Below, in pieces: positions 29,295-37,536 of a stretch of DNA of 64,000 nt. How positions within the stretch are numbered: the stretch's first letter is position 1; each line of letters begins with the position of its first letter. The position numbers and the translations under genes are program-made. The notes beneath the pieces were generated by a model, which made no database searches, was not told where the DNA came from, and worked only from the letters and a program-made list of their open reading frames with translations. The stretch is from a virus: positions 180,053 through 244,052 of the IMG/VR virus record IMGVR_UViG_3300025009_000050. One strand, given 5' to 3'.

Positions 29295-29975
29295 CTAGCA
29301 TTTACCGCAACCACCAAGCATGTTAATCATACTAGCCTTGAGTAACAGTAGCGTTGCTGTTATAATCCCAATCCCTCTAGAGTCACCCTTCATGGTTTTG
29401 ATTAGCATCTTTCCAACTTGAGCACCATCTATGACTCTATCATGATCTAGATACCCAGTCTCGCGAGCCATAGACATATAGGCTATTGCTTCATCTGCAT
29501 TAAACCAACTAATAGCTATATCTAATAGCTCAAGATAATTGACGCCATTTAACATGCAGATATTAGATAACCTCTCTACTGCTTCAAGATCTACAGCTGG
29601 TATGAAGTACTTAGAACCTTTCTCTTCACCACTACTCTTATGGAGATGAGCATCTAATGCGTGATCATCTTCAAGATACATCATTGTTAGTACCATTGGC
29701 TTCAATGCGTATATGATGGCACGAACCCTCTGCCTATTATCTAAGCATTCATTGATCAAGAACTTTCCGCCAACCTCAGCTAACTCTATGGCTTCCTTAT
29801 ACAGCTCAACGTCAAATTGTTCGTCGTAACATAGTCTTATCAATGCCAGAGTAGCCCCTATATCCAGCAGGTGTTCCCATTCAAGCTTGTTATCCCCACA
29901 TGTCTTAGCTACTACCCTTATCTTTCCTTCCTCAACATTTGGCTTGAATACATTGATTTCAGGCCCGACCTCCAT
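29295..29975 (-). CDS. Helical protein downstream of large terminase
   Basis: The start was set at ATG 29975 (MEVGPEINV), which has GGGAG upstream; longer in-frame starts lack a ribosome site. The 226-residue product is helical, with a Cys-containing tail (GGCGKC). No domain was recognised. Its position right after the terminase suggests an accessory packaging or head protein. Confidence 0.5.
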   Translation of the reverse strand: MEVGPEINVFKPNVEEGKIRVVAKTCGDNKLEWEHLLDIGATLALIRLCYDEQFDVELYKEAIELAEVGGKFLINECLDNRQRVRAIIYALKPMVLTMMYLEDDHALDAHLHKSSGEEKGSKYFIPAVDLEAVERLSNICMLNGVNYLELLDIAISWFNADEAIAYMSMARETGYLDHDRVIDGAQVGKMLIKTMKGDSRGIGIITATLLLLKASMINMLGGCGKC

Positions 29976-30134
29976 AATAATTTCTCCCTTATTCCATGTC
30001 ATCCACACCAATCCTATGAATTTCGGTATCCATATGATATATAGGTACAAATGCATGTATTATATGTTCTAATGCATGTTTAACAGAATATAAAGCGCAA
30101 TGCAGGTTTAATCCCATATGCATGAAATAACTCA

Positions 30135-31757
30135 CTACCACATCTTCCTCCTAGGCTCACCAGTTTGCTTACTGCTTCCTCTCTTGCCCCATCCATATTG
30201 TTGACCGTCCTTCTTTGGATTATATCCAACTGGAACCTTACGTAACGGAGGTGAGGGCTCGTCCCAATCGTCCTCCTTCTTATTCTTGTCGAAAGAAACA
30301 AGTGATTTAAGTGGGTCTGGGAATTGAAACTTTGTTTCTCTCATTATGCGAGCTATTTTCTTATCTTTGAGTATAGATGCTAGATTAGGAAATTCTAGTT
30401 GAAAAGCTAGTATTGCTAGCATTAAAGCATCTACAGTGTGTTCATTCTCACTTGTGAATACTGGTTGTCCAGTTTGTGTGAATCTTACAACCTGATAGTT
30501 CTCAAGTTGCTTCCATATCATCTCGTCATAGTCACAAAGTGCTAGTAAATCTCTCTCCAGAACATATACTAATTGATTAACCATGAACGGCTTTAATGGA
30601 GTATTACGAAGTTCCTTAGTTATAGGATCTTGAACTTCATAGGATGATCCAAAGGACCAACCCTTAACTTTACGTCTAAGACCTGATTCTGGATGTTCAT
30701 CTCCATATATGTGTAATGTTTCTACCTGATATTCGCCGTAGCCTCTATCGACATATATGAAATCCGGATTGAAGTTATTATTCAGCTGTATTATCTTCTT
30801 AACGGCGTTGTGTAATGTGAACTCGCCCTTTTCAATTTCCTCCCGATTAATTACCTTAAACTTACCTAATTCCATGTCGTACTCTACTACTACTATCTGA
30901 CTTGCATTGGAATATTTATCCCAGTCTACTCCTATGCAAGTATACGATGTATTCTTAGATTCCTTGACGTATTCGTAGTCCATCCTAGCTCTATCGATGT
31001 ATTCCTTCTTGAATACACCTACGGTCTCTTCACCAAACTCTGCTAGTACTTCATGTTCCCATGCTACTTGAGTGGAGAACATACCGCGAAGTTCTTTCTC
31101 CATTGATGCGTCCCATTCTGGGTTTACCATGGTTGTATAGTGGAATTCTTTCCATCCTATGCTCTTATCGGTACATAATTTCCAGAACATACCCCTACGT
31201 CCAGTAGGTGTGGATGCAATGGTGATTCCAATTCTACTGGGTGCTTCTAGTGATATAGCATATATAGTATCGAAATCATTATCTGTCATATAATCTACTT
31301 CATCTAGGTATAGCCAATCTGCTCTCTGACCTCTTAAACTACCACCTGCAGCTCCTGATTTAGTACCCGCTGTGAATCCCTTGATGTATGAACCGTTCTT
31401 CAGTTCTATGTGTTGAGGATGTCGTCTATCTTGCCTTACACTATCTTGTAATTCTGGTGCCTTATCTATGAATCTACGTAGTTGGTCGAATATCAGTGAT
31501 ATTTGATTTTCGTAAGGGGCTGCAACGATTAGTGCAGCATTCTTTCTAGTAAAGGCCATCCATAACATGTGCGCGCACATTGACCAAGTTTTACCCGTTC
31601 TTCGGCCAAGTCTATAAACTTTGCGTATGGATGGATGACGTATCATATCAGATTGGTAGTAACGTGCCTTCTCCCCAGTAGTTGATTCTATCCAGAGTAC
31701 TGGGTCCTCAAGCACAGCTAATAATTCTAATTCTGATTCGGTAAATATGTGAGACAT
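30135..31757 (-). CDS. terL: Terminase large subunit
   Basis: This 540-residue packaging motor has a Walker A motif GRRTGKT (51-57), a Walker B strand LYLDE (149-153) followed by the adenine/coupling region, and a conserved STPTGRRGMF motif near 182. The C-terminal nuclease domain shows GVDWD (D278), a YVDRGYGEY stretch, and NEHTVDALMLAI with the third acidic residue. Together these are the ATPase plus RNase H-like nuclease that pumps and cuts DNA into the prohead. It slightly overlaps the small gene upstream. Confidence 0.9.
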   Translation of the reverse strand: MSHIFTESELELLAVLEDPVLWIESTTGEKARYYQSDMIRHPSIRKVYRLGRRTGKTWSMCAHMLWMAFTRKNAALIVAAPYENQISLIFDQLRRFIDKAPELQDSVRQDRRHPQHIELKNGSYIKGFTAGTKSGAAGGSLRGQRADWLYLDEVDYMTDNDFDTIYAISLEAPSRIGITIASTPTGRRGMFWKLCTDKSIGWKEFHYTTMVNPEWDASMEKELRGMFSTQVAWEHEVLAEFGEETVGVFKKEYIDRARMDYEYVKESKNTSYTCIGVDWDKYSNASQIVVVEYDMELGKFKVINREEIEKGEFTLHNAVKKIIQLNNNFNPDFIYVDRGYGEYQVETLHIYGDEHPESGLRRKVKGWSFGSSYEVQDPITKELRNTPLKPFMVNQLVYVLERDLLALCDYDEMIWKQLENYQVVRFTQTGQPVFTSENEHTVDALMLAILAFQLEFPNLASILKDKKIARIMRETKFQFPDPLKSLVSFDKNKKEDDWDEPSPPLRKVPVGYNPKKDGQQYGWGKRGSSKQTGEPRRKMW

Positions 31758-31900
31758 GCCATCAACTCTTTAATATCCCTAAGTTCCCTAAGCCATTCAG
31801 CTAGTTGTTTATGTTCCATTGCGCAAGCACAGTCAGGTTCTGTGTCCTGATAGGATTGATACACTCCCTCGGAGTGTTTAATTGCTTCATCTAGTGTCAT
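31727..31900 (-). CDS. Small phage protein between the two terminase-like genes
   Basis: Start set at ATG 31900 (MTLDEAIKHS); a longer start is possible. The 57-residue product contains CACAMEHKQLAEWLRELRDI, resembling the 'EHxQLAEWLxELKxLK' pattern common in small phage proteins of unknown function. It overlaps the ATPase gene by four bases upstream and the terminase gene by 31 bases downstream. Translation of all three is probably coupled. Confidence 0.6.
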   Translation of the reverse strand: MTLDEAIKHSEGVYQSYQDTEPDCACAMEHKQLAEWLRELRDIKELMACLTYLPNQN

Positions 31901-32430
31901 ACTGTATCCTCCCAATTAATTCTATATCTTGACCATCTTGGGTCGTAATAGTAATCATATAATGTGTCTGGCATACCTAATGGAGTTCCAATTAGTAATT
32001 TAGTGGCGTTCATACCTGATGCAAAGATATCGGAGATCGTGTCCTCATCCATGTATGATGGTTCATCGATCATTATGTGGTCATATGTTCTACCAAGTAG
32101 AGATCCAGTATTTGAGACGATGTGGACTGTAGCGCCATATGTAGTTTCTATCTCCTTAGATGAGCTTCTAGAGACACTCAGCAACCTCTCAGGTATTGCC
32201 GCCTTAATCTTATCGAACATTATACTAGCTAACATACTATTATGCGTTGCAATTAATATTCTACCAGTTAACTTTAATGCCCTCTGGACGACTACTTGAG
32301 ACTTTCCAGACCTTCTGCCCATTATTACTACAATCCTATCAGACCTATCATTAAAGATTTGGCCTTGGTAGTGATATTGATTTGATTCCATCTCATCAAT
32401 TAATTGACTGTACTTAGTTAATAGATCCAT
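31897..32430 (-). CDS. Stand-alone terminase-like ATPase domain
   Basis: This 177-residue protein has a Walker A GRRSGKS (38-44), a Walker B-like IMIDEP (119-124) and a motif-III-like LLIGTPLG, in the same order as the N-terminal ATPase of large terminases. It has no nuclease domain and ends shortly after motif III. The full-length terminase is encoded immediately downstream, so this is not simply the missing half of a split gene. It may be an accessory packaging ATPase or a decayed terminase copy under selection. Confidence 0.6.
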   Translation of the reverse strand: MDLLTKYSQLIDEMESNQYHYQGQIFNDRSDRIVVIMGRRSGKSQVVVQRALKLTGRILIATHNSMLASIMFDKIKAAIPERLLSVSRSSSKEIETTYGATVHIVSNTGSLLGRTYDHIMIDEPSYMDEDTISDIFASGMNATKLLIGTPLGMPDTLYDYYYDPRWSRYRINWEDTV

Positions 32431-32439
32431 TATGTCTCC

Positions 32440-33102
32440 TTAGTAAGTATACGGACGGTGGAACATCCTGGCCTCTCCGCCCAATGCACTCCTAGCATTC
32501 AGCTTAGAACCGGATATTGCTTGTACGGCAGCTTGACGCATAGTAATGGCTTGCTGAGTGTCACGATATCCACCGCCAAAGCTTGGTCGGTGAGCCTGAT
32601 TCCACCATCTGCCCTGAGCCCTAACCCTATCAGCAACTGCCATACCAGCGCTTGGTAGTGTAGTAGCTAGTTGATAACCAATCATAGCTCCAGGTGCAAA
32701 TTCCCAGAGTAAGCTCTCGCCAATACCCTTGGCTACAGCGTTACCCATGCTCTCTCCACCGTACATCTCCATACCAGCGAATAATGCTGAGAAGGCCCAG
32801 AATGAGGGTTTAACACCCATGTGCTTATTAACGGCACCTAGTTGCTTCTGAGTTACGCTAGGATCATGAGGAGTTATCCTCATACCTTGTTCTCCTGTGT
32901 CTGTACGGTATCTATTACTGTGCATTTTACGTCCATGAGTAGGAGCATCCCATTCCTTCGATGGGGTGAGATAGAAGAATGGATCTTGAGTTACATTAAC
33001 TATCTTGCCATTTCTCATATGAACGTTCGGTATTGTTCCTCTATTGAGTGTCGGATTGATCATATCTAGATTCTGTATTCTACTACGGGATTTCCAGTCC
33101 AT
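32440..33102 (-). CDS. Gly/Ala-rich putative virion protein
   Basis: A 220-residue protein whose middle contains a glycine-rich hydrophobic region (about residues 95-150), suggesting membrane interaction or an internal virion protein. The C-terminus is basic with a QAITMRQAAVQAISG helix. It belongs to a run of four small structural-type genes ahead of the ATPase. No family was recognised. Confidence 0.45.
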   Translation of the reverse strand: MDWKSRSRIQNLDMINPTLNRGTIPNVHMRNGKIVNVTQDPFFYLTPSKEWDAPTHGRKMHSNRYRTDTGEQGMRITPHDPSVTQKQLGAVNKHMGVKPSFWAFSALFAGMEMYGGESMGNAVAKGIGESLLWEFAPGAMIGYQLATTLPSAGMAVADRVRAQGRWWNQAHRPSFGGGYRDTQQAITMRQAAVQAISGSKLNARSALGGEARMFHRPYTY

Positions 33103-33104
33103 AG

Positions 33105-33563
33105 CTATCCTCTCCTATTAGCACTCATAGCAAGTACTAGATCTCCGGTAGCACCAAAGTCACGTTTACCAGTAGCAGAGTTCACATTACCAGATCCATC
33201 ATAAGCTTGTGATGGTAATCCACCACTATATGCTACCTGACCCATGGCCTTATTCTGGTAGGCAGTACCAACTCCCCAGTTATTGTATGCCTGGTATGAT
33301 CCATATGCTCCCGCAATGCCAATACCAGCACCACTTAGGGCAGCTGTCCAGTTACCAGGTCCGCTCATCTTGTGTCCAGTATAGAAGTTGGATGCTGTCC
33401 TTCCTGCTTCTTTCTGAAAGAAACTGCTACCAGCCCATGTAGCTGCATTGAATACGGGCCTTGATGTCACATCTGCAGCCTTATATGCGATCTTACCAGC
33501 TTTGTTTACAGTATTAACGGAACCAGATAACATGCGCTTAGTTACATATCCAAGTACACCCAT
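33105..33563 (-). CDS. Small Gly/Ala-rich protein
   Basis: A 152-residue protein with a glycine-zipper-like segment (LSGAGIGIAGAYGSYQA, near 85-105). It is tightly spaced to its neighbours. Such Gly/Ala-rich proteins are often internal virion or membrane-interacting proteins. No catalytic motif is visible. Confidence 0.45.
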   Translation of the reverse strand: MGVLGYVTKRMLSGSVNTVNKAGKIAYKAADVTSRPVFNAATWAGSSFFQKEAGRTASNFYTGHKMSGPGNWTAALSGAGIGIAGAYGSYQAYNNWGVGTAYQNKAMGQVAYSGGLPSQAYDGSGNVNSATGKRDFGATGDLVLAMSANRRG

Positions 33564-33564
33564 G

Positions 33565-34110
33565 TTACGCCCTCTTTGTTATAGCTTCAGCTTGTCTATT
33601 AGCTTTAGCGGCTCTAGATATAGCCATAACTTGTTTGCTTATGCTTTGATCTCCACGATATGCATCTATGGCCTCACGGAATCCACGATTCTTGTATGCT
33701 CCAGCGAATGGGGCTTGCTTCACTGCACGGAATCCAGCACCGGCGAAGGCACCTCTCCATGCTCCTGATTTAGCACCTTCCCAAAAGCTTCCACCCTGGG
33801 ACCATTCAGATATACCACCGAATGCACCAAAACCCATAGCACCCTTAATTGCGCTACCAGCCCATGCATCTAGTGGAACATCAGCTAAGCGATCAGCTAA
33901 TCCAGTGAATCCTGAAACTGCGTTAGTACCTGTAGCTCCAAGTTCAGACTGAGCCTGCAGGAGTCTCTCAGCCAGTCCTTCATGTTCAGGACCTAGTGCC
34001 CTAATCTTTGGAATATTTCCTTCAACGGCAGCTAGCACGCTTCTGCCCTCAGATGCCTTTAGTCCACCGATAAGACTGCCGAATGCACCGACTTTACTCA
34101 CAATTATCAC
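33565..34110 (-). CDS. Small Gly/Ala-rich protein
   Basis: A 181-residue protein with a long GAFGGISEWSQGGSFWEGAK-type glycine/aromatic segment and a basic Ala-rich C-terminus (AISRAAKANRQAEAITKR). The start overlaps the preceding gene. It resembles its neighbour in composition, suggesting a family of internal virion proteins. Function unknown. Confidence 0.45.
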   Translation of the reverse strand: MIIVSKVGAFGSLIGGLKASEGRSVLAAVEGNIPKIRALGPEHEGLAERLLQAQSELGATGTNAVSGFTGLADRLADVPLDAWAGSAIKGAMGFGAFGGISEWSQGGSFWEGAKSGAWRGAFAGAGFRAVKQAPFAGAYKNRGFREAIDAYRGDQSISKQVMAISRAAKANRQAEAITKRA

Positions 34111-34493
34111 ATCCTAGTATGATTAGTCCTTTGATCAAACATATTCTGGACCATACCTAGGAATGGATCACCGGGTAGTCCAGCTATCTCTGCATTACGC
34201 TTACGTCTAGCTATATTGTCGCGCCTCACTAATTCTAATTCTTGCTTATGTAATTCCCTGGCCTCGTCAGCATTCTCCCGTAGACCACGGTCTATATCCA
34301 TGAAGGTCGCTAGTCCGAATAGTGTTACTCCAGTACCAGCTAATAACTTTCCATACTTACCCATATACCTAGTTAGCTTACTCGCTGAGCTACGTGCTCT
34401 AACCTTAGCATACACTCTACGATATGTGTCTTCACTAGTCGACTTCTTACTCCTAGCTGCATTTCTTCTAACTATATACTCTGCTGCGGTCAT
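34107..34493 (-). CDS. Small basic membrane-anchored protein
   Basis: A 128-residue very basic protein with one possible membrane segment (LLAGTGVTLFGLATFM, near 50-66) between Arg/Lys-rich flanks. It overlaps both neighbours by four bases. Function unknown; consistent with a virion protein. Confidence 0.45.
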   Translation of the reverse strand: MTAAEYIVRRNAARSKKSTSEDTYRRVYAKVRARSSASKLTRYMGKYGKLLAGTGVTLFGLATFMDIDRGLRENADEARELHKQELELVRRDNIARRKRNAEIAGLPGDPFLGMVQNMFDQRTNHTRM

Positions 34494-35155
34494 GGCGTCA
34501 CGTCTATAGTATTATCTTCTAATCTCTGCATTTCTGCACGACGAGCGAGTAATTTAGCAGCATAGTTACTTGCATCAATATTGATACTTAGTTTATCTGC
34601 CGCTTTATCCTTACGAGTAGCATGAAGTATCCCTAATAGTCTACAATGTTCTGATATGAGCCTAAGTTTAAAGTCTGCTGCCTTACCAAGTTCAGGCTTG
34701 TAGTATGCGTCACCATGCGCTGATATAGCAGCAATGACGTTGTCTATGAAGTCACCATTAATGGCTATCTTCTTATCTGCCCTAACTATCTGTATCTCGA
34801 TGTCCACCAGGTTCTTGAGTATACCTAGATCTACAGCGTTATCTTCCTCTATACCAAGTTGTCTCATATACTTATCGAATCTATCCATAATTGCCGCTAT
34901 CTCTAGTGGGCACCTTTCTCCTGGTGCATGTAGATCACGGAGTACTAGGATGCATGTATCTGCATATGGACATTGTTCACCCTTACACATGATGGGTACG
35001 TGCGCAAATAATCCATGCTTGGTATTACTCATAGCAACTGATACTCGAATGGCCTCTACGCCACGTTCGGATATACTCCATTCTGCTGGTAATTCAGTTG
35101 GTAAATTCTTAGTAACTTTAGCTATAGCTTCTGGTGTCTTTGGTCCTGGTTTCAT
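34490..35155 (-). CDS. Possible small terminase subunit or packaging regulator
   Basis: The 221-residue product begins KPGPKTPEAIAKVTKNL, like many small terminase N-termini, and is mostly helical. It has a Cys cluster (CKGEQCPYADTC, then a further C) that may bind zinc or an iron-sulfur centre. It lies at the upstream end of the structural block, ahead of the terminase genes. The assignment as TerS is positional and tentative. Confidence 0.4.
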   Translation of the reverse strand: MKPGPKTPEAIAKVTKNLPTELPAEWSISERGVEAIRVSVAMSNTKHGLFAHVPIMCKGEQCPYADTCILVLRDLHAPGERCPLEIAAIMDRFDKYMRQLGIEEDNAVDLGILKNLVDIEIQIVRADKKIAINGDFIDNVIAAISAHGDAYYKPELGKAADFKLRLISEHCRLLGILHATRKDKAADKLSINIDASNYAAKLLARRAEMQRLEDNTIDVTP

Positions 35156-35261
35156 AATTTTAATACCTCTCTAGTGGAGCTTGATGTTTAGTTCTCTGCC
35201 TCCTATGGAGGTACTTATACTATATAATACCTAAATTTGGGGTGTTTTATTACATGCCCTA
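35156..35261 (-). promoter_or_regulatory. Upstream region of the structural block
   Basis: Contains a CCTCC-TAT-GGAGG mini-hairpin, an AT-rich TATAGTATA stretch, and a copy of the 'TAATACCTA-ATTT-GG' motif (35225-35254) that recurs at 35625-35652. It is a candidate promoter or operator for the minus-strand structural block. No sigma-type -35/-10 pair is convincing. Confidence 0.4.
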
Positions 35262-35606
35262 CTAAATTTTTCTTCTACACCCACATGACTTAGGAATCTT
35301 ATTAGCTCTGACCTTCAATTCCTTCCCACATTCGCAGCGACACAGATATAGTAGCTCTCCACGATCATTATGACCATAGTCACCAAGTATGGTTAACATC
35401 CCAACCTTATCACCAATCACATACTTCCTACGACCACTAATCCTATCTAGTTCACTACTGGTCTTATGACATTCAGACCTGCTCCGTAGTGGTATACCAA
35501 GTCTCTTCAACTTCCTTTGCACCGTAGTACTGTACTCGCCAAGGGTAGCACCTATCTCGTAAGTACTCAGTTCTTGAGTGATGTACATATTATATAAATT
35601 CTCCAC
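35262..35606 (-). CDS. DNA-binding protein: helix-turn-helix plus zinc-ribbon-like C-terminus
   Basis: The 114-residue product starts at GTG 35606 behind GAGGTGAT. The N-terminal half resembles a helix-turn-helix (STYEIGATLGEYSTTVQRKL). The C-terminal half has the CRCECGKELKVRANKIPKSC signature found in small phage DNA-binding and homing-endonuclease-associated zinc domains. It lies beside the divergent control region and is a good candidate for regulating it. Confidence 0.6.
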   Translation of the reverse strand: MENLYNMYITQELSTYEIGATLGEYSTTVQRKLKRLGIPLRSRSECHKTSSELDRISGRRKYVIGDKVGMLTILGDYGHNDRGELLYLCRCECGKELKVRANKIPKSCGCRRKI

Positions 35607-35828
35607 ATTATCACCTCATACTACTAATACCTACATTTTGGAGTAATTTACACATGGGAATTTCATGTAGAGTGAAATTATTTTATACTAGGGTCTAAAA
35701 CTTGAATTATTTTATACTAGGGTATTATGTATATGATGGAATATCAACTTTCGTGTTTTACCCACCCCCATCAATATATACCTGTAAGACCTGACCAGAT
35801 GGCAGGCATGGATGAAGGAGAATGTATA
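35607..35828. promoter_or_regulatory. Divergent control region between minus and plus blocks
   Basis: The only gap between the large minus-strand block and the plus-strand block. It contains a second copy of the TAATACCTA motif (35625-35652), two tandem 19-base repeats with TATACT cores, and the first copy of a conserved leader (35781-35831). It likely drives transcription in both directions. Confidence 0.55.
35676..35723. repeat. Tandem 19-base direct repeat with TATACTAGGG core
   Basis: AATTATTTTATACTAGGGT occurs at 35676-35694 and 35705-35723, 29 bases apart. TATACT could be a -10 element, but no convincing -35 is in place. It may be an operator or a phage-specific promoter. Confidence 0.75.
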
Positions 35829-36023
35829 ATGAGATTAGCAACTATTAATGGTAGTACTGTAACTGTAGCCTTAAATCAACCTACTCTTGTGTATTACAAA
35901 GGTAGAGACATATGGGTAACAGTAGAACAGATACAACTACTACATGATAATGGTGAGCATGTACTAGCCGATGTACTTGATGTGTATAGACAGAACATTA
36001 AGTACTTCTGGAATGTACAATAG
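35829..36023 (+). CDS. 64-residue protein, first plus-strand gene
   Basis: Start set at ATG 35829 behind AAGGAG; an upstream in-frame ATG (35807) would add MDEGECI. Contains VALNQPTLVYYKGRDIWVTV, a small beta-rich fold, and an amphipathic helix. Function unknown. Its leader closely matches that of the gene at 36575. Confidence 0.55.
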   Translation: MRLATINGSTVTVALNQPTLVYYKGRDIWVTVEQIQLLHDNGEHVLADVLDVYRQNIKYFWNVQ

Positions 36024-36103
36024 TCGAAACATGGGTGTATGCCCATGTATACATAGGTAGCCTCTATGTACTGATGAGACAGACTAGAGAGGATGTGGTA
36101 TAT

Positions 36104-36226
36104 ATGATAGAACATGAGTATGAGATTACGTGTAATGAGTATGAGTACAGTGTAGTGCACTACTACATGTATGTACTCATGAGTATTATGTATAAGTATA
36201 TATCTATAGTAGATATAGTACTGTAG
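36104..36226 (+). CDS. Possible 40-residue ORF
   Basis: Open frame behind a weak GAGAGGATGTGG site. The surrounding sequence is low-complexity TA/TG-rich, so this may not be coding. Rich in Tyr, Met and Ile. Confidence 0.25.
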   Translation: MIEHEYEITCNEYEYSVVHYYMYVLMSIMYKYISIVDIVL

Positions 36227-36239
36227 GTGTACCCATAGT

Positions 36240-36276
36240 AGCCCTGTATGTATGCGCACAGTGTATGTACAGGGCT
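36240..36276. repeat. Hairpin before the 36302 ORF
   Basis: AGCCCTGTA and TACAGGGCT form a perfect 9-bp stem around a 19-base loop, upstream of the ribosome site. Confidence 0.5.
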
Positions 36277-36301
36277 ATACTTATGTAGAGGAGGTGGCTA
36301 C

Positions 36302-36424
36302 ATGTATATAGTCACATATGTAGTAGATAACATAGAGCACACAAGACTCACTGCTAGCATGATGTACGTCAGCATCATGTGTGACATCTATACTGTAGTA
36401 GGTATACAGTATATAAGTAGATAG
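36302..36424 (+). CDS. Possible 40-residue ORF with strong ribosome site
   Basis: ATG at 36302 lies behind GAGGAGGTGG. The product starts MYIVTYVVDNIEHTRLTASM. No family was recognised. The region is repeat-rich, so coding status depends on the ribosome site. Confidence 0.4.
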   Translation: MYIVTYVVDNIEHTRLTASMMYVSIMCDIYTVVGIQYISR

Positions 36425-36427
36425 TAT

Positions 36428-36445
36428 ATATGTATGCATACATAT
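36428..36445. repeat. 18-bp perfect palindrome
   Basis: ATATGTATGCATACATAT is a perfect 18-bp palindrome in a low-complexity alternating purine-pyrimidine stretch. It could be a dimeric-regulator site or a cruciform-prone sequence. Confidence 0.5.
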
Positions 36446-36574
36446 GTGTATAAGTACTTCTATGTATGCATATGGGCTCTATAGTGCATATATGTGTATG
36501 TAGTATAGGGTCTATATGCCCTACCTGTAAGACCTTACCCTGTATGGGAAGGCATGGATAAAGGAGAATGCGCA

Positions 36575-36724
36575 ATGACAATGTACTGGGTATGGGTTAA
36601 GGCTAGGAACGAGAACAATGAAGAATTCGAGTTCCTGGAGAGGGTAAGAGCAAGAAATAGATATATGGCTGAGGCGTTATGCCTTGACATGTATAGATGG
36701 GCCTTATCCGCTAAGGCAGTATAG
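36575..36724 (+). CDS. 49-residue protein with duplicated leader
   Basis: Start at ATG 36575 behind AAGGAG. The product, MTMYWVWVKARNENNEEFEF onward, is charged. The leader (36524-36577) closely matches the one before 35829, including CCTGTAAGACC, GGCATGGAT and AAGGAGAATG. Function unknown. Confidence 0.55.
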   Translation: MTMYWVWVKARNENNEEFEFLERVRARNRYMAEALCLDMYRWALSAKAV

Positions 36725-36804
36725 TAGATTGCTTGTGTGCACTGGCTTATATAGCGGTGCACGCTATGGAGTCTATTAGACTACTAATTAAGGAGGTATG
36801 TACA

Positions 36805-36948
36805 ATGAAATGGAACGTAGAAGAAACAAAGTTAGCTGCCAGGATGATGGAAAGAGAAAAGAGAAGAAAGGTAGATCAAGCCTACCTAGCGATGAAGGTA
36901 GGTGACTACCGTAAGTTCATGGAGGCAATGAAAAAGTTAACCAAGTAG
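36805..36948 (+). CDS. 47-residue basic helical protein
   Basis: ATG at 36805 behind AAGGAGG. Very basic and helical (ARMMEREKRRKVDQAYLAMK). Possibly nucleic-acid binding. Function unknown. Confidence 0.55.
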   Translation: MKWNVEETKLAARMMEREKRRKVDQAYLAMKVGDYRKFMEAMKKLTK

Positions 36949-37053
36949 GGCGCTATATGCGCTCTACTATATCTATTCATAGTAGTAGGTATAGTAGGGC
37001 TCATATGAGTTACTATTAGCTGGCGAGCATGATACGCGGAAGGAGAATGTGTT

Positions 37054-37248
37054 ATGAAATTTGGATTAGTAGGAACTAGGAAGGCTATCACAATTGGAAA
37101 CGCTCTTATTGTAGATGCACCTATTGGTATCATCACTTTAAGAACAGACATCATCGTAATGCCTGAGGTTGAAAGCTCTTCTCCGTTCATCGAGGTACCG
37201 GATGTAGACAAGAATGAGTACCTGCACCTAGTACCTAAATGTAATTGA
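37054..37248 (+). CDS. 64-residue beta-rich protein
   Basis: ATG at 37054 behind GGAAGGAG. The product is probably beta-rich (ITIGNALIVDAPIGIITL). It shares the AAGGAGAATG leader element with the two preceding leader copies. Function unknown. Confidence 0.55.
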   Translation: MKFGLVGTRKAITIGNALIVDAPIGIITLRTDIIVMPEVESSSPFIEVPDVDKNEYLHLVPKCN

Positions 37249-37276
37249 GGATGAACTATACGGTGACTAGAACTAG

Positions 37277-37296
37277 GGACACTCCGAAGAGTGTCC
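37277..37296 (+). terminator. Hairpin with CGAA loop after the 37054 gene
   Basis: GGACACTC-CGAA-GAGTGTCC followed by TTCTTC. A compact terminator or attenuator between small genes. Confidence 0.55.
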
Positions 37297-37358
37297 TTCT
37301 TCATGTCTACTGTTGTGGATATGAAAAGGGGCATTCCCTTAGTAAGGAGGTGAGAAAT

Positions 37359-37535
37359 ATGGCAGTATTCAATCTAGTTGAAATTATGGCAATTGCACCT
37401 ACTCTATCTGAAGCAAAGAACCAAGTAAGGTTAGCTAAGATGTTCGCTGAGAAGACAGGGATTGCATTAGACAAGATCCTTGGTGTCTTCAATGAAGTGA
37501 ACCAGGAAATCAAAATAGTAGAGGAGGCTGAATAG
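37359..37535 (+). CDS. 58-residue helical protein
   Basis: Start set at ATG 37359 behind AAGGAGGTGAG rather than further upstream. Helical throughout (LSEAKNQVRLAKMFAEKTGI). Function unknown. Confidence 0.6.
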   Translation: MAVFNLVEIMAIAPTLSEAKNQVRLAKMFAEKTGIALDKILGVFNEVNQEIKIVEEAE

Positions 37536-37536
37536 T

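Noticed and set aside
35894-36259. 121-residue minus-strand ORF over the palindrome-rich stretch
   Set aside because: Low-complexity His/Tyr-rich translation of TA/TG repeats, no ribosome site; not credible as a gene.
36240-36445. CRISPR array
   Set aside because: The palindromes are not repeated at regular spacing with distinct spacers.
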